A DNA stretch of 64,000 nt from Nostoc sp. KVJ3 (GTDB lineage Bacteria; Cyanobacteriota; Cyanobacteriia; Cyanobacteriales; Nostocaceae). Below, one piece after another: positions 44,201 to 53,300 of the stretch. The notes under the pieces were generated by a model that worked only from the letters and a program-made list of their open reading frames with translations, was not told where the DNA came from and ran no database searches. Made by a program: the position numbers and the translations under genes. Positions within the stretch are counted from its first letter, which is position 1. Each line of letters opens with the position of its first letter. The DNA is taken from the NCBI RefSeq assembly GCF_026127265.1, contig NZ_WWFG01000001.1:2457501-2521500 (forward strand). Reading direction: 5' to 3'.

Positions 44201-47132
44201 CGTACATCACATAGCCATGAGTCGATTCTGGTGCATTCCCATATTGCACAGATAAATCAACGTGAGCAAGAACGATCAAAGGTAATAAGTCTGGGGCAGC
44301 TTGAAAGGCAGCAGAAATAATTGTGGACAAAATAACCATTGCCGCTTTTTTCTCTGGTGCGGTCATTTGGGGTAATTCCAGCAAAGATTCTATTGCTCTA
44401 TCCTTGAGTAAGGTTTGGGTGTGTCTGAGTGCCTGTTCGATGTCTGCTGGGGTAGGTTTATCTGGCAAATCCACTTCCAGATGCTTTAAGACTTCCCGTG
44501 CTAGTCGCAAGGCTTCTAGTTGCTGATTTTTGGCAATGCAAGCTTGAATTTTAATGTTGTAGATATTTGCCCGATCTAGCCATGATTGGGCATGATTCAG
44601 CACAACCTCGGCTAAGTGTTCCATCTGTTCAAAATTGGTGCAGAGGTAAGCTGATTCAGTTGCTCCTTCATACAAGATCAGAGCAAGATTGTATTGACTT
44701 TGCCAACAATTAGCCGTAAGTATACTAATACCTGTGTTGAAATATTCTAAAGCTGCTGCGTAAGCCGTTGCATTCTTGGCTTTACGTCCCGCCGCTAGGT
44801 TTAACTCTACAAGTTCTTGTTGCTCTTGTTCATCGCTAATCAAAGCCACCCCTTGATTGAGATGATTGACGATCGCAAAAATTTTCTCATCTCGTTCATT
44901 TCCAGTCGTCGCTTGTTGCAGCAAACGCCCAATGTGTAAGTGAGTAACTTGCTTTTGATTGTCAGGAATTAGTGAATAGGCAGCTTGCTGAATGCGATCG
45001 TGAAGAAATTTGTAACCTGTTATTTGTCCTCGATCATTCGTCCTTTGCAAATCACTAATGACTAATGACGAATCCTGATAAAACTTATAGACTTCATTCG
45101 TAGGAATAATCAAACCATCTTGGACAGCTTGCCAAAAGTCTGCGGCTGTTTCCATCTGGGATTTTTCATGGACGATCGCCAGTGTCGCTAAGTCAAATTT
45201 ATTTCCGATACAAGCCGCTAATTTCAAAACTTTTTGAGTTTCTATTGACAACTTTTCTAGCTGAATTGTCATAAACTCTACGACATCATCAGTCAGGGCG
45301 AGCGATCGCACTTGAGCAACATCACATTCCCAATAACCACCTTCAAAATTAAATGTAATTAGTCGATCTTGATGTAGCGCTTTGAGAAACTGGGTACTAA
45401 AAAAAGGATTACCTTTGGTTTTGCTCAATACCAACTCTGTTAACGGTGCAGCTAACGCTAGTGTGCAACTCAATGTATCTGCAACCAAATGATTGACAGA
45501 TGTTTGATCGAGAGGAGCTAAGGTAATTGTATTGACTGTAGCGCCTAACTTTTGAATCTCTGCCAAAGTCAGCATCAGGGGATGCACCGGATTAACTTCA
45601 TTATCTCGATAAGCACCAATTAATAGTAGATAGCCGATATCAGCTTCGCTCATTAACAAGTGCATTAAGTTTAAAGAAGCAGAATCTGCCCATTGTAGAT
45701 CGTCAATAAAGATCGCCAATGGATGCTCTTTGGCTGTAAAGACTTGAGTAAATTTCAAAAACAGCGATTTGAAGCGATTTTGTGCCGCACTCCCAGAGAG
45801 TTCTGGCGCTGGAGGCTGTTTGCCAATCATCCTTTCCAGTTCTGGAATCACCTCAATCATCACTTGTCCGTTCTCACCCAAAGCAGAGAGAATTTTGCAC
45901 TTCCATTGCTCGAATTCAGCATCAGTTTCACTCAGCAGTTGCCTGATTAAGTCTCGAAAGGCTTGCACAAAGGCAGAGAAAGGGGTGTTGCGCCCGAATT
46001 GGTCAAATTTACCTTTAATGAAGTAACCCCGTTGTCGGACAATTGGCTTGTGGACTTCGTTAACCACAGCAGTTTTGCCAATACCAGAGAAGCCAGCTAC
46101 CAACATAATTTCAGTGCTTCCCTGACTGACTCTCTCAAAGGCATTCAATAAACTTTCAACTTCGCCTTGCCGACCGTAAAGCTTTTCTGGGATGATGAAG
46201 CGATCGCAAATATCCCGTTCCCCTAATTTAAAAGATTTAATCTCTCCAGTTTCCTGCAACTGAGACAAACATTTTTCTAAATCAAATTTCAGCCCTAATG
46301 CACTCTGATAGCGGTCTTCAGCATTTTTCGCCATCAATTTCATCACAATGTCACAAAGAACTTCAGGAATCTCTTCTTCCCCCCTGCCCCCTGCCCCCTG
46401 CCCCCTGCCTCCCAATTCTTCTGGAAGCTTTGCAATATGACAGTGAACCAACTCCATCGGATCGTGAGACTGAAAGGGTAAGTGTCCAGCCAGCAATTCA
46501 TAGAAGGTAACGCCAAGAGAATAGTAATCACTGCGATAGTCAATTCCGCGATTCATCCGCCCGGTTTGTTCCGGGGAAAGGTAGGCGAGAGTCCCTTCCA
46601 AGACATTAGGACTGTGAACTTCTTGGGTTTCTTTAGGTAAAAGAGAGGCAATGCTAAAATCAATCAACTTGACTTGCTGAGTTTCCGGGTTAATCAGGAT
46701 GTTGGCAGGTTTAATATCTTTGTGGATAACCCGATGGCGATAGAGTCCGTCAAGAATATTGCTCAGAGCGATCGCAATTTCCAAAAACTCTGTCAAACTA
46801 TATTGCTTATCCCTCATTCTTTCGTTCATCCAATCTCTGAGGGAAATACCGCCAAAATCCTCCATCACCAAGGCATAGCTGTTGTGGTAAGGTTCCAGGC
46901 TGTAGGGACGAACAATACCAGGTAGATCGATATTTTTAGCGATCGTATACTGATTGCGGAATAGCAGCAGATCGTTGAAGCTGGGATACTCCTGCTGAAG
47001 CAGTTTGATTACAACCGGAAGTTGATCGGACTCTCGAATTGCCCGGTAAACTAAGGTTCTAGAACCTGCATAAAGTTGTTCGCTAATTCGATAATTCAAA
47101 AGCCTGTCCATAGGCTTAACTGCTGTATTCAT
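41262..47132 (-). CDS. Giant hybrid Ser/Thr protein kinase - AAA ATPase - GAF - PAS - histidine kinase
   Basis: This 1956-residue protein is a paralog of the one at 1666-7257. In order: kinase domain (HKDIKPANI near 137, DFS instead of DFG); predicted ATPase (Walker A GFSGIGKT near 347, IFIDDLQWADS); a long helical TPR-like region; a GAF domain (about 1355-1525); a PAS domain not found in the other giant (about 1530-1655, ending TSEDITERQQA); HisKA with AGVAHEINNPIGF near 1694; and HATPase (GKGTGLGLA). A four-unit heptamer repeat is translated inside the kinase domain as RGQGAGGRGEEE. It is soluble and presumably links Ser/Thr and His-Asp phosphorylation; no response regulator is adjacent. 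Confidence 0.93.
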   Translation of the reverse strand: MNTAVKPMDRLLNYRISEQLYAGSRTLVYRAIRESDQLPVVIKLLQQEYPSFNDLLLFRNQYTIAKNIDLPGIVRPYSLEPYHNSYALVMEDFGGISLRDWMNERMRDKQYSLTEFLEIAIALSNILDGLYRHRVIHKDIKPANILINPETQQVKLIDFSIASLLPKETQEVHSPNVLEGTLAYLSPEQTGRMNRGIDYRSDYYSLGVTFYELLAGHLPFQSHDPMELVHCHIAKLPEELGGRGQGAGGRGEEEIPEVLCDIVMKLMAKNAEDRYQSALGLKFDLEKCLSQLQETGEIKSFKLGERDICDRFIIPEKLYGRQGEVESLLNAFERVSQGSTEIMLVAGFSGIGKTAVVNEVHKPIVRQRGYFIKGKFDQFGRNTPFSAFVQAFRDLIRQLLSETDAEFEQWKCKILSALGENGQVMIEVIPELERMIGKQPPAPELSGSAAQNRFKSLFLKFTQVFTAKEHPLAIFIDDLQWADSASLNLMHLLMSEADIGYLLLIGAYRDNEVNPVHPLMLTLAEIQKLGATVNTITLAPLDQTSVNHLVADTLSCTLALAAPLTELVLSKTKGNPFFSTQFLKALHQDRLITFNFEGGYWECDVAQVRSLALTDDVVEFMTIQLEKLSIETQKVLKLAACIGNKFDLATLAIVHEKSQMETAADFWQAVQDGLIIPTNEVYKFYQDSSLVISDLQRTNDRGQITGYKFLHDRIQQAAYSLIPDNQKQVTHLHIGRLLQQATTGNERDEKIFAIVNHLNQGVALISDEQEQQELVELNLAAGRKAKNATAYAAALEYFNTGISILTANCWQSQYNLALILYEGATESAYLCTNFEQMEHLAEVVLNHAQSWLDRANIYNIKIQACIAKNQQLEALRLAREVLKHLEVDLPDKPTPADIEQALRHTQTLLKDRAIESLLELPQMTAPEKKAAMVILSTIISAAFQAAPDLLPLIVLAHVDLSVQYGNAPESTHGYVMYGLTLLVVLGDIEAGYGFGQMGMKLLQHIHAPELTAKTIFAFNNFLRHWQEPAKDTLEGYLRAYSSGVEIGDIQYVALSLLGYSLTAYLTSQELSSLRQTMEAHRQVMQQLRQDTYLQKQSIYYQAVLNLLETTPQPDRLYSEHYNEDEMIQLHLKTNDVTALYQIYVNKLLLSYLFQRYEQALENANLTEQYLSAGKGLIHVPIFYFYDALVRLAVYPTASETEQISIIERVTNHQEKLKKWADYAPSNQAHRYALVIAEKCRVLGAKAEAIEYYDRAIAQAKENEYLNEEAIANELAAKFYLEWGKERIAQEYLINAYYCYTRWGAKAKVDDLEQRYPRLLAPILQQTRSPIANIDSITTFHSSTNKSTSSSSASVMLDLATVLKASQTLSSEIELDKLLTKLLQVVIENAGADKCALLLLKEGRLLVEATAEVGQQSRVLQSIFVEDSADVPHSLIYVVKRSFQPTVILDARVHPALIADPYIIRQQPKSLLCTPILYQGKLLGILYLENNLITGAFSSDRVEILNLLCTQTAISLENARLYQHAQSTLENLGQTEQFLRLIIDNIPQSVFWKDCNSVYLGCNHNYAQTWGLGVPEDVIGKTDYDLPWTREQSDFFVARDRRIMESGEAELNIIETVQQLDGKQKWSNTNKIPLKDREKNIFGILSTSEDITERQQAQQLLQQQKQQLEEALQELQMMQLQLVQAEKMSALGNLVAGVAHEINNPIGFIAGNLEPAKNYVKDLFGLINLYQENFPNPGSDIQDEIDAIDLNYLREDLPKLLDSMKLGVQRIRGISTSLRTFSRADKDYKVPFDIHEGIDSSILILRHRLKANENRPAIEIVKNYGKLPLVECFAGQLNQVFMNLLANAIDALEQYNTERSLEAILANPNRITIQTRLLESGQQILIKIADNGVGMSPEVKERVFDHLFTTKPVGKGTGLGLAIARQIVVEAHGGSLSCISELGQGTEFVIQISTQQE
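46384..46411 (-). repeat. STRR of four CTGCCCC heptamers inside the giant kinase gene
   Basis: CTG recurs every seven bases at 46384, 46391, 46398 and 46405, with C-runs between. It is read on the minus strand as Gly/Arg/Gln-rich residues. The paralog at 1666-7257 has different, non-repetitive sequence at this place. Confidence 0.75.
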
Positions 47133-47800
47133 ACTTCTTCAACTCTTCATAAATCAGCCATTTATTTCAAATAGTGTGCCCAAAAACCAGCTTTTGCTAA
47201 CTCAGTTTGATTTTGTGTGTAAGTGCAGATCATCGTAGACATCGCATTTACTGCCTTAAAGACCCTTTTGAAACATCTAGGACTTACGCAAAATATCTCT
47301 CAAACTCTCATTTCTCCGTGTCCTCTGTGCCTCTGCGGTTCGTTATTCCGTGACTCTTGCGTAAGTCCTAATCTAAAACCCTGATTCTATGGTATGGGCA
47401 ATTCATAAATTGCCCCCTACCGCGTGTAGTTTTGCGTAAGTCCTAACCAATATTTTGTTCGCTATAGCCAAGAACCACGCTCTGTAACGGGCAATAAAGT
47501 TGGCTGTTGACTCTGTGCCTTTTTAGGAGTTAAGAAGTCATGCAAAATATACGTCTTTTAAAACATCCTCTAAGGGGTTAGGGGTATCTTCCAAGGTAAA
47601 ATATCACTAACACCAACCATATAGGACTTACGTATTTATAGGAAAGACCAAGTATAGATGATTGGAAAAACCAAATCCATCGTCGGGGCAATTCATGAAT
47701 TACCCCTATGATGTGGGTCTATTTACCATCAATGAAAAACCTAAAACAGCGTGTTTACGTTAATGCACATCATAAGTTCTTTGTAAAGTGCGTAAGTCCT
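47133..47800. other. Intergenic with two MITE-like elements
   Basis: The interval holds the promoter side of the giant kinase (47133-47277), two elements ending in TAGGACTTACG repeats, and a further lone TGCGTAAGTCCTA at 47433-47445. A short reading frame through the second element (47708-47800) merges with the CorA frame, but is element sequence. Confidence 0.6.
47278..47370. mobile_element. MITE-like element with TAGGACTTACGCA ends
   Basis: TAGGACTTACGCA (47278-47290) and its exact complement TGCGTAAGTCCTA (47358-47370) bound a 93-bp element with no ORF. The interior contains CTCCGTGTCCTCTGTGCC-type sequence, a common Nostoc intergenic motif. The TA at each end may be the target duplication. 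Confidence 0.65.
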
Positions 47801-47801
47801 A
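47622..47801. mobile_element. Second MITE-like element, right end touching the CorA start codon
   Basis: TAGGACTTACG (47622-47632) and TGCGTAAGTCCTA (47789-47801) bound about 180 bp. The last A is the first base of the ATG at 47801. The interior contains GGGGCAATTCATGAATT, similar to sequence near 47398. Confidence 0.6.
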
Positions 47802-48781
47802 TGCTAATTCTCCTCACTTTTTATCCAGATAGCCTGGAAATATCCACCCATAGGGATGTCGATACAGTACTGAAAAAGATTGATGGTTCTCACAATATTT
47901 GGTTGCGCTGTATTCATTTCCGCGATCGCACTGGAACGGCGAAAATTATCAAGCATTTTGGACTCAATCCATCTCGTGTTAATATGATTTTCAACCACTC
48001 CCCTTTAGGAATTGATGAAGATATAGAAGATTGTTTGTTTGATAGTTATGAAATTCTAACTCCTCAAATAAAAAATCATGAGTTTGAGGTTGCGCGGGGC
48101 AATATTGTGGTTGGAAATAACTTTATCATCACATTTGAAATCACTGAACTGAAAGCTTTAAGCATTCTCACTAATAATCTCCAAAAGCGCCCTCTAGATA
48201 TCCAAAAGTGGGGAATTGACTATCTCTTTTATCTTATTTTCAAAGAGATTCTGAATAATTACTATACTGTATTTGAATATATTTCTAGAAAACTTGACGA
48301 TCTAGAAGATGAAGTATTAGATAATTTGGGTGATGAATCAACGTACCAAAGAATTGCCACCATGAGGCAATCTACTCGTTCAGGACGGCGTAATTTTCAA
48401 AGCATCAAGTCACTTATGGCTATTATGGATCGCGAAGATTTCCAATGGATTACTCAGCCAGTCAAGGAACTATTTAGTGAAGAATTGGTTAATCACGTTG
48501 ATAAACTCTGGCAAGAATATCAAGCTTTGAGAGCCTGGATGTCAGAATTAATGGAAATCCAACGAGATAATATTGCTAGTAAAACTGGTGAACGAATTAA
48601 TCGCCTGACTATCCTCTCGACCGTATTCTTGCCAATCACTTTCATGTCTGGCTTCTATGGTATGAACTTCAAATATATGCCGGAATTAGATCAACCTTGG
48701 GCTTATCCTACTGTAATCTGCATGATGACATTAATTGTGATTAGTAGTATTGTCTATGCTAAAAAACAACGTTGGTTGTAG
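47801..48781 (+). CDS. CorA-family divalent cation transporter
   Basis: The protein (326 residues from ATG 47801) has the CorA layout: a cytoplasmic funnel domain (about 1-230), a long helix with ISRKLDDLEDEVLD, and two C-terminal membrane helices. The signature YGMNFKYMPELDQP lies in the loop between them and KKQRWL ends the chain. CorA proteins carry Mg2+ (also Co2+ or Ni2+) as pentamers. An in-frame ATG at 47708 exists, but that stretch is repeat-element sequence, so 47801 (MLILLTFYPD) or a later start is preferred. There is no Shine-Dalgarno because the element occupies the leader. Confidence 0.9.
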   Translation: MLILLTFYPDSLEISTHRDVDTVLKKIDGSHNIWLRCIHFRDRTGTAKIIKHFGLNPSRVNMIFNHSPLGIDEDIEDCLFDSYEILTPQIKNHEFEVARGNIVVGNNFIITFEITELKALSILTNNLQKRPLDIQKWGIDYLFYLIFKEILNNYYTVFEYISRKLDDLEDEVLDNLGDESTYQRIATMRQSTRSGRRNFQSIKSLMAIMDREDFQWITQPVKELFSEELVNHVDKLWQEYQALRAWMSELMEIQRDNIASKTGERINRLTILSTVFLPITFMSGFYGMNFKYMPELDQPWAYPTVICMMTLIVISSIVYAKKQRWL

Positions 48782-48867
48782 GTCTAGATCCCCGACTTAT
48801 TGAAGAAGTCGAGAATCTGAATCTGTCGAGAAGTAGACTGAAATCAACCCTAAATCGGTAAAAAAAC

Positions 48868-50388
48868 GTGAATCTCCCATTGATTATTCGGGCTGAAGAA
48901 CATAACGAGAAAACAGCAATTGTTACAACAGATGGAGTATTTACCTATCGTGATTTGCTTCACACTTCCAGTCAAATAGCAACAAGTCTTCTTAAAAATG
49001 GAGAAGATTTACAAGAGGAGAGAGTAGCCTTTCTCATCCCATCAGGTTTTGAATATGTAGCTACTCAATGGGGGATTTGGCGTGCTGGTGGTATAGCCGT
49101 ACCTCTGTGTATTTCCCACCCGCGTCCAGAATTGGAGTATGTAATTAGCAATTCAGGAGCATCAATTATTATTGCTCATCCGAATTTTGAGGGTATACTC
49201 AGAGCGATCGCCAAAGAACAAAATTTGCGATTTATCCTCACCTCAGAAACGCTCCCATCAAATCTTGCTTTCCTCCCAGAGATAGATATTACTAGACGCG
49301 CCTTAATTCTCTACACTAGCGGTACAACGGGTAAACCCAAGGGTGTAGTTACGACTCACCAAAATATTCAAGCGCAAGTAACTAGCTTAACTACCGCTTG
49401 GGAATGGACATCGGATGATCGCATTTTGCACATCCTACCACTACATCATATTCATGGAATTATTAACGTATTAACTTGTGCTTTATGGGCTGGGGCGAAA
49501 TGCCATCTGTTGAGCAAGTTTGACACCGAAACCGTTTGGAAGCGAATTTGTGATGGTGATTTAACCCTATTTATGGCAGTACCAACAATTTATGTAAAGC
49601 TAATTGCTGCTTGGGAAAATGCCTCTAGCGATTCTCCTGCGGAGACGCTGCGCGATCGCCAGATAACCATGTCAGAAGGCTGTGCTAAAATGCGTCTGAT
49701 GGTTTCTGGCTCGGCAGCATTACCAGTTCAAGTTTTAGAAAAGTGGCAGAATATTAGCGGTCATTTTCTGCTAGAGCGATATGGGATGACGGAAATTGGC
49801 ATGGCGCTATCGAACCCTTTACATGGTGAAAGGTTGGCTGGATATGTAGGAAAGCCACTACCTGGAGTTAAAGTGAGATTAGTAGATGAGAACGGAAAGT
49901 TAGTCGCAGCAGGAACACCAGGAGAGATCCAAGTTAAAGGGCCTGGAGTCTTTCTAGAATATTGGCAAAACCCCGAAGCAACCGCCAAAGCCTTCCAAGA
50001 TGGCTGGTTTTGTACTGGAGATACTGCCATAGTCGAAAATGGTAACTATCGCATTCTGGGCCGGATGAGTGTGGATATCATCAAAACGGGAGGGTATAAA
50101 GTTTCCGCTTTAGAAATTGAAGAAGTGCTGCGATCGCATCCAGATATTCAAGAATGTGCAGTGGTTGGGGTTGCAGATCTAGAATGGGGTGAACGGGTCT
50201 GTGCTGCATTAATCTTGCAAGGGTCACAACCTTTGACATTAGAATCTTTGAGGAGTTGGGCAAAAGAGCGATTGGCTGTCTATAAAGTGCCAACTCAAAT
50301 TTTGACGGTTGAAGAATTACCACGCAACGCTATGGGAAAGGTAACTAAGCCAACGGTGGTTGAGCTATTCCGCTCTTATTTAACGTGA
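48868..50388 (+). CDS. Acyl-CoA synthetase, malonyl-CoA synthetase (MatB)-like
   Basis: The 506-residue ANL enzyme has the P-loop ILYTSGTTGKPKGVV, LPLHHIHGIINVL, RYGMTEIGMALSNP, TGDTAIVENGNYRILGR, the hinge RMSVDIIKTGGYKVSALEIEE and the lysine motif PRNAMGKVTKP. The GMTEIGMALSNP and MSVDIIKTGGYK stretches resemble MatB/ACSF3 enzymes, which make malonyl- or methylmalonyl-CoA from the free acid. A role in supplying an extender unit is therefore possible, but the NRPS genes seen here carry no PKS module. The start is GTG. The stop overlaps the end of the facing NRPS gene by 13 bases. Confidence 0.85.
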   Translation: MNLPLIIRAEEHNEKTAIVTTDGVFTYRDLLHTSSQIATSLLKNGEDLQEERVAFLIPSGFEYVATQWGIWRAGGIAVPLCISHPRPELEYVISNSGASIIIAHPNFEGILRAIAKEQNLRFILTSETLPSNLAFLPEIDITRRALILYTSGTTGKPKGVVTTHQNIQAQVTSLTTAWEWTSDDRILHILPLHHIHGIINVLTCALWAGAKCHLLSKFDTETVWKRICDGDLTLFMAVPTIYVKLIAAWENASSDSPAETLRDRQITMSEGCAKMRLMVSGSAALPVQVLEKWQNISGHFLLERYGMTEIGMALSNPLHGERLAGYVGKPLPGVKVRLVDENGKLVAAGTPGEIQVKGPGVFLEYWQNPEATAKAFQDGWFCTGDTAIVENGNYRILGRMSVDIIKTGGYKVSALEIEEVLRSHPDIQECAVVGVADLEWGERVCAALILQGSQPLTLESLRSWAKERLAVYKVPTQILTVEELPRNAMGKVTKPTVVELFRSYLT

Positions 50389-53300
50389 TCTGCGATCGCA
50401 ATCTGTAATTGTCTGGATAAGATTTTTACATTGGGTTCATAAAGCATTCTACCGTGATTTCCAGGTACTTCAATCACCCTCACCGGCTGTTGAGTATAGG
50501 CTTGCCATCCCCAATCAGATAGAGTGCAATCAGAAAAAGCTTGGAGTTCTTCTAAAAGAATCTCATCAACTTCTTGAGCGCGGAATAAAACAATGGGTGC
50601 AGAAATTGGATGATTAGGCTGATATTTAGCATAATTGAGCGTCAGCACTTTAATCGTTTGCAGATTTGTTTTGAGTAAGGAAAGGGTTGAATGTTCCGGT
50701 AAAACATGATGACGGTACAAGTATTCTGCCGTCAGTTCCCACCTGGCTAGGTCATGAGATTGAGTAGCTAAATCATCATATTTCAGACCTAAAGAAACTC
50801 CCTTTAAAACTTCAATTCGTTGAATCGTTTGCCAAATCCAATCAAGGTCTGTTCTCTCAGTAATATATTTAGGGTGAGAAACCAATCCGGCATCAAAGAT
50901 AGCCAGTAAACTCACCGTTTCACCTTGCCGTTCGAGTTGGGAAGCCATTTCAAAAGCAACGGCACAACCTGAAGAATATCCTGCCAGTATGTAAGGACTT
51001 TTGGGTTGCTGTTGACGTAATAGTTCAATCAGCTTACGAGCATGAAGCTCAACCGATTCAGGGAGTGTAGTAGAACCATTTCGTCCTGGAGTTTCAAGCC
51101 CATATACTGGCCGTTCAGTTCCGAAATTGATGGCTAAATCTCGAAAATAGAAGCCATGTCCATTTGCACCAGGAAGACAAAATAGCGGGGTTGCATCTCC
51201 TAGAGGTTGGAGTAAAAGTAAGTCGGGATTTGACTGTTGAACTTGAGTATTATTAAGTTGTTGTGCCAATTGAGCAATAGTAGGATTCTGAAATAAACTA
51301 CTTAAAGAAAGTTGTTTTTCAAATACCTGTTGAATATTATTGAGCAGTTTTACTGCTAGTAAAGAATGACCGCCCAAGTTAAAAAAGTTATCATTAATTC
51401 CAATTTTTTGACGTTCCAGAACAGCAGACCAAACCTGCGCTAGCTGTTGTTCAACCTCGTTGCGTGGGGCTTCATATAAGCCTTCAACCTCACAATTAGG
51501 AGCGGGTAAAGCTTTTCGGTCAATTTTGCCATTGGGAGTTAAAGGAAGCTCATCTAGGACAATGATTTGAGCAGGTATCATGTAATCGGGCAGACGGGAT
51601 TGAAGATCATTTTTTAATTGGGTACATAAATCAGTGGCAATTCCAGTTACATAAGCAACCAAACTCTGATTCCTCTCAGTTTTATCTAAGATGACAATTG
51701 CTTCTTTAACTGATGGATATTGCCATAAAATCGATTCAATTTCACCGATTTCAATTCTAAAACCCCGTAATTTAATCTGATTGTCAATGCGACCCAGATA
51801 CTCAAGATTACCATCAGAGTGCCATTTTGCTAAATCGCCAGTTTTGTAAATTCGCTCAGTTTTACCAAATAATTCAACATCAATAAATTTTTCGGCGGTT
51901 AAATCGGGAAGATTCAAATAGCCTCGTGCTAAACCCACTCCCGCAATGCACAATTCCCCGATTATTCCTAGTGGTAATGGTTGGTTGTAAGCATCTAAAA
52001 TGTAGATGCGAATATTCGATAGTGGTTGACCAATAGGCGGTTTTTTGCCATTAGGATAACAGAGAGCGATACTCGCACAAACGGTAGATTCTGTAGGGCC
52101 ATAGCCATTGAAAAAACGGCGTTCAGTTGCCCATTGAGTTACTAATTCTGTTGGGCAAGGTTCACCAGCGACGACTATGGTTTGCCAATCGGGTAAAGCT
52201 GCTTGAGGTAATAAGGATAAGACCGAAGGAGGTAATGTGATATGAGAAATTTTGTGTTCTGCTAAGAAGTTTACTAAGTCTTGTGTGGGTAATAATGTTT
52301 CTTTTTGGGCAAGATGCAAACAAGCACCTGCGGCTAGAGCAGTAGAAATTTCCCAAATTGAGGCATCAAAACTAAAAGAAGCAAACTGAAGCAGACGACT
52401 TTCGGGTTTAATTTGTAAAACTTTAGCGATCGCTAAAGTTAAATTTACCAGTCCTCGATGCTCAATCATCACCCCTTTGGGTCGTCCTGTCGAACCAGAG
52501 GTATAGATGACATAAACTAAATTATCAGGCGTACTTTGGGGACTGGGATTATCTGTTAACGCCTCACCCAAATTTTCCTCATCCAAACAAATTACCTGAC
52601 AAGGGTTTTCTAGTTCAGCTAAGGGTAATTGGTCTTTGAGGAAACTTTGGGTAAGCAACACAGATGTCCGAGAATCTTCTAAGATGAACCCAATCCGCTC
52701 TTTTGGATAAATCGGGTCAATTGGCACATAAGCACCACCTGCTTTAAGGATACCGAGTACACCAATAATCATTTCCAAAGACCGTTCAACGCAGATACCA
52801 ATTAAGGTATCTGGCTGAATTTGGTGGTTTTGAATTAGGTAATGAGCTAATTGGTTCGCTTTTTGATTAAGTTGTTGATAAGTTAAGCTTTGGGATTCAA
52901 ACACCAAAGCAAAATTATGAGGATTTTTCGCAGCTTGTTGTTCAAATAGATCGACTAAAGTTTTTTCGTGGGGATAATTAGTTTCCGTTTGATTCCAGCA
53001 TTGTAGTTGCAGAAGTTCGGCGGCTGTCATCAAAGGCAGAGTTTTGATTGGTTGCAGAGGGTTATCAACAATTCCCTGGAGCAAAACTTCAAACTGTTCT
53101 GCCATCCGTTGAATAGTATTTTGATCGAAAAGATCGGTAGCATATTCCCAATAACAATTTAATTGGTTATCAGATTCTATTACCAGAAGTGTGAGGTCAA
53201 ACTTAGCAAACGGACAAGTTAAATCGAGCCATTGAATCTCTAATCCTGGTAAACTTAAGTCGGAACTTTCATTATTTTCTAAAACTAACATGACCTGGAA

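Noticed and set aside
47708..47800. N-terminal extension of CorA from ATG 47708
   Set aside because: The extra 31 codons are repeat-element sequence and do not resemble CorA N-termini.
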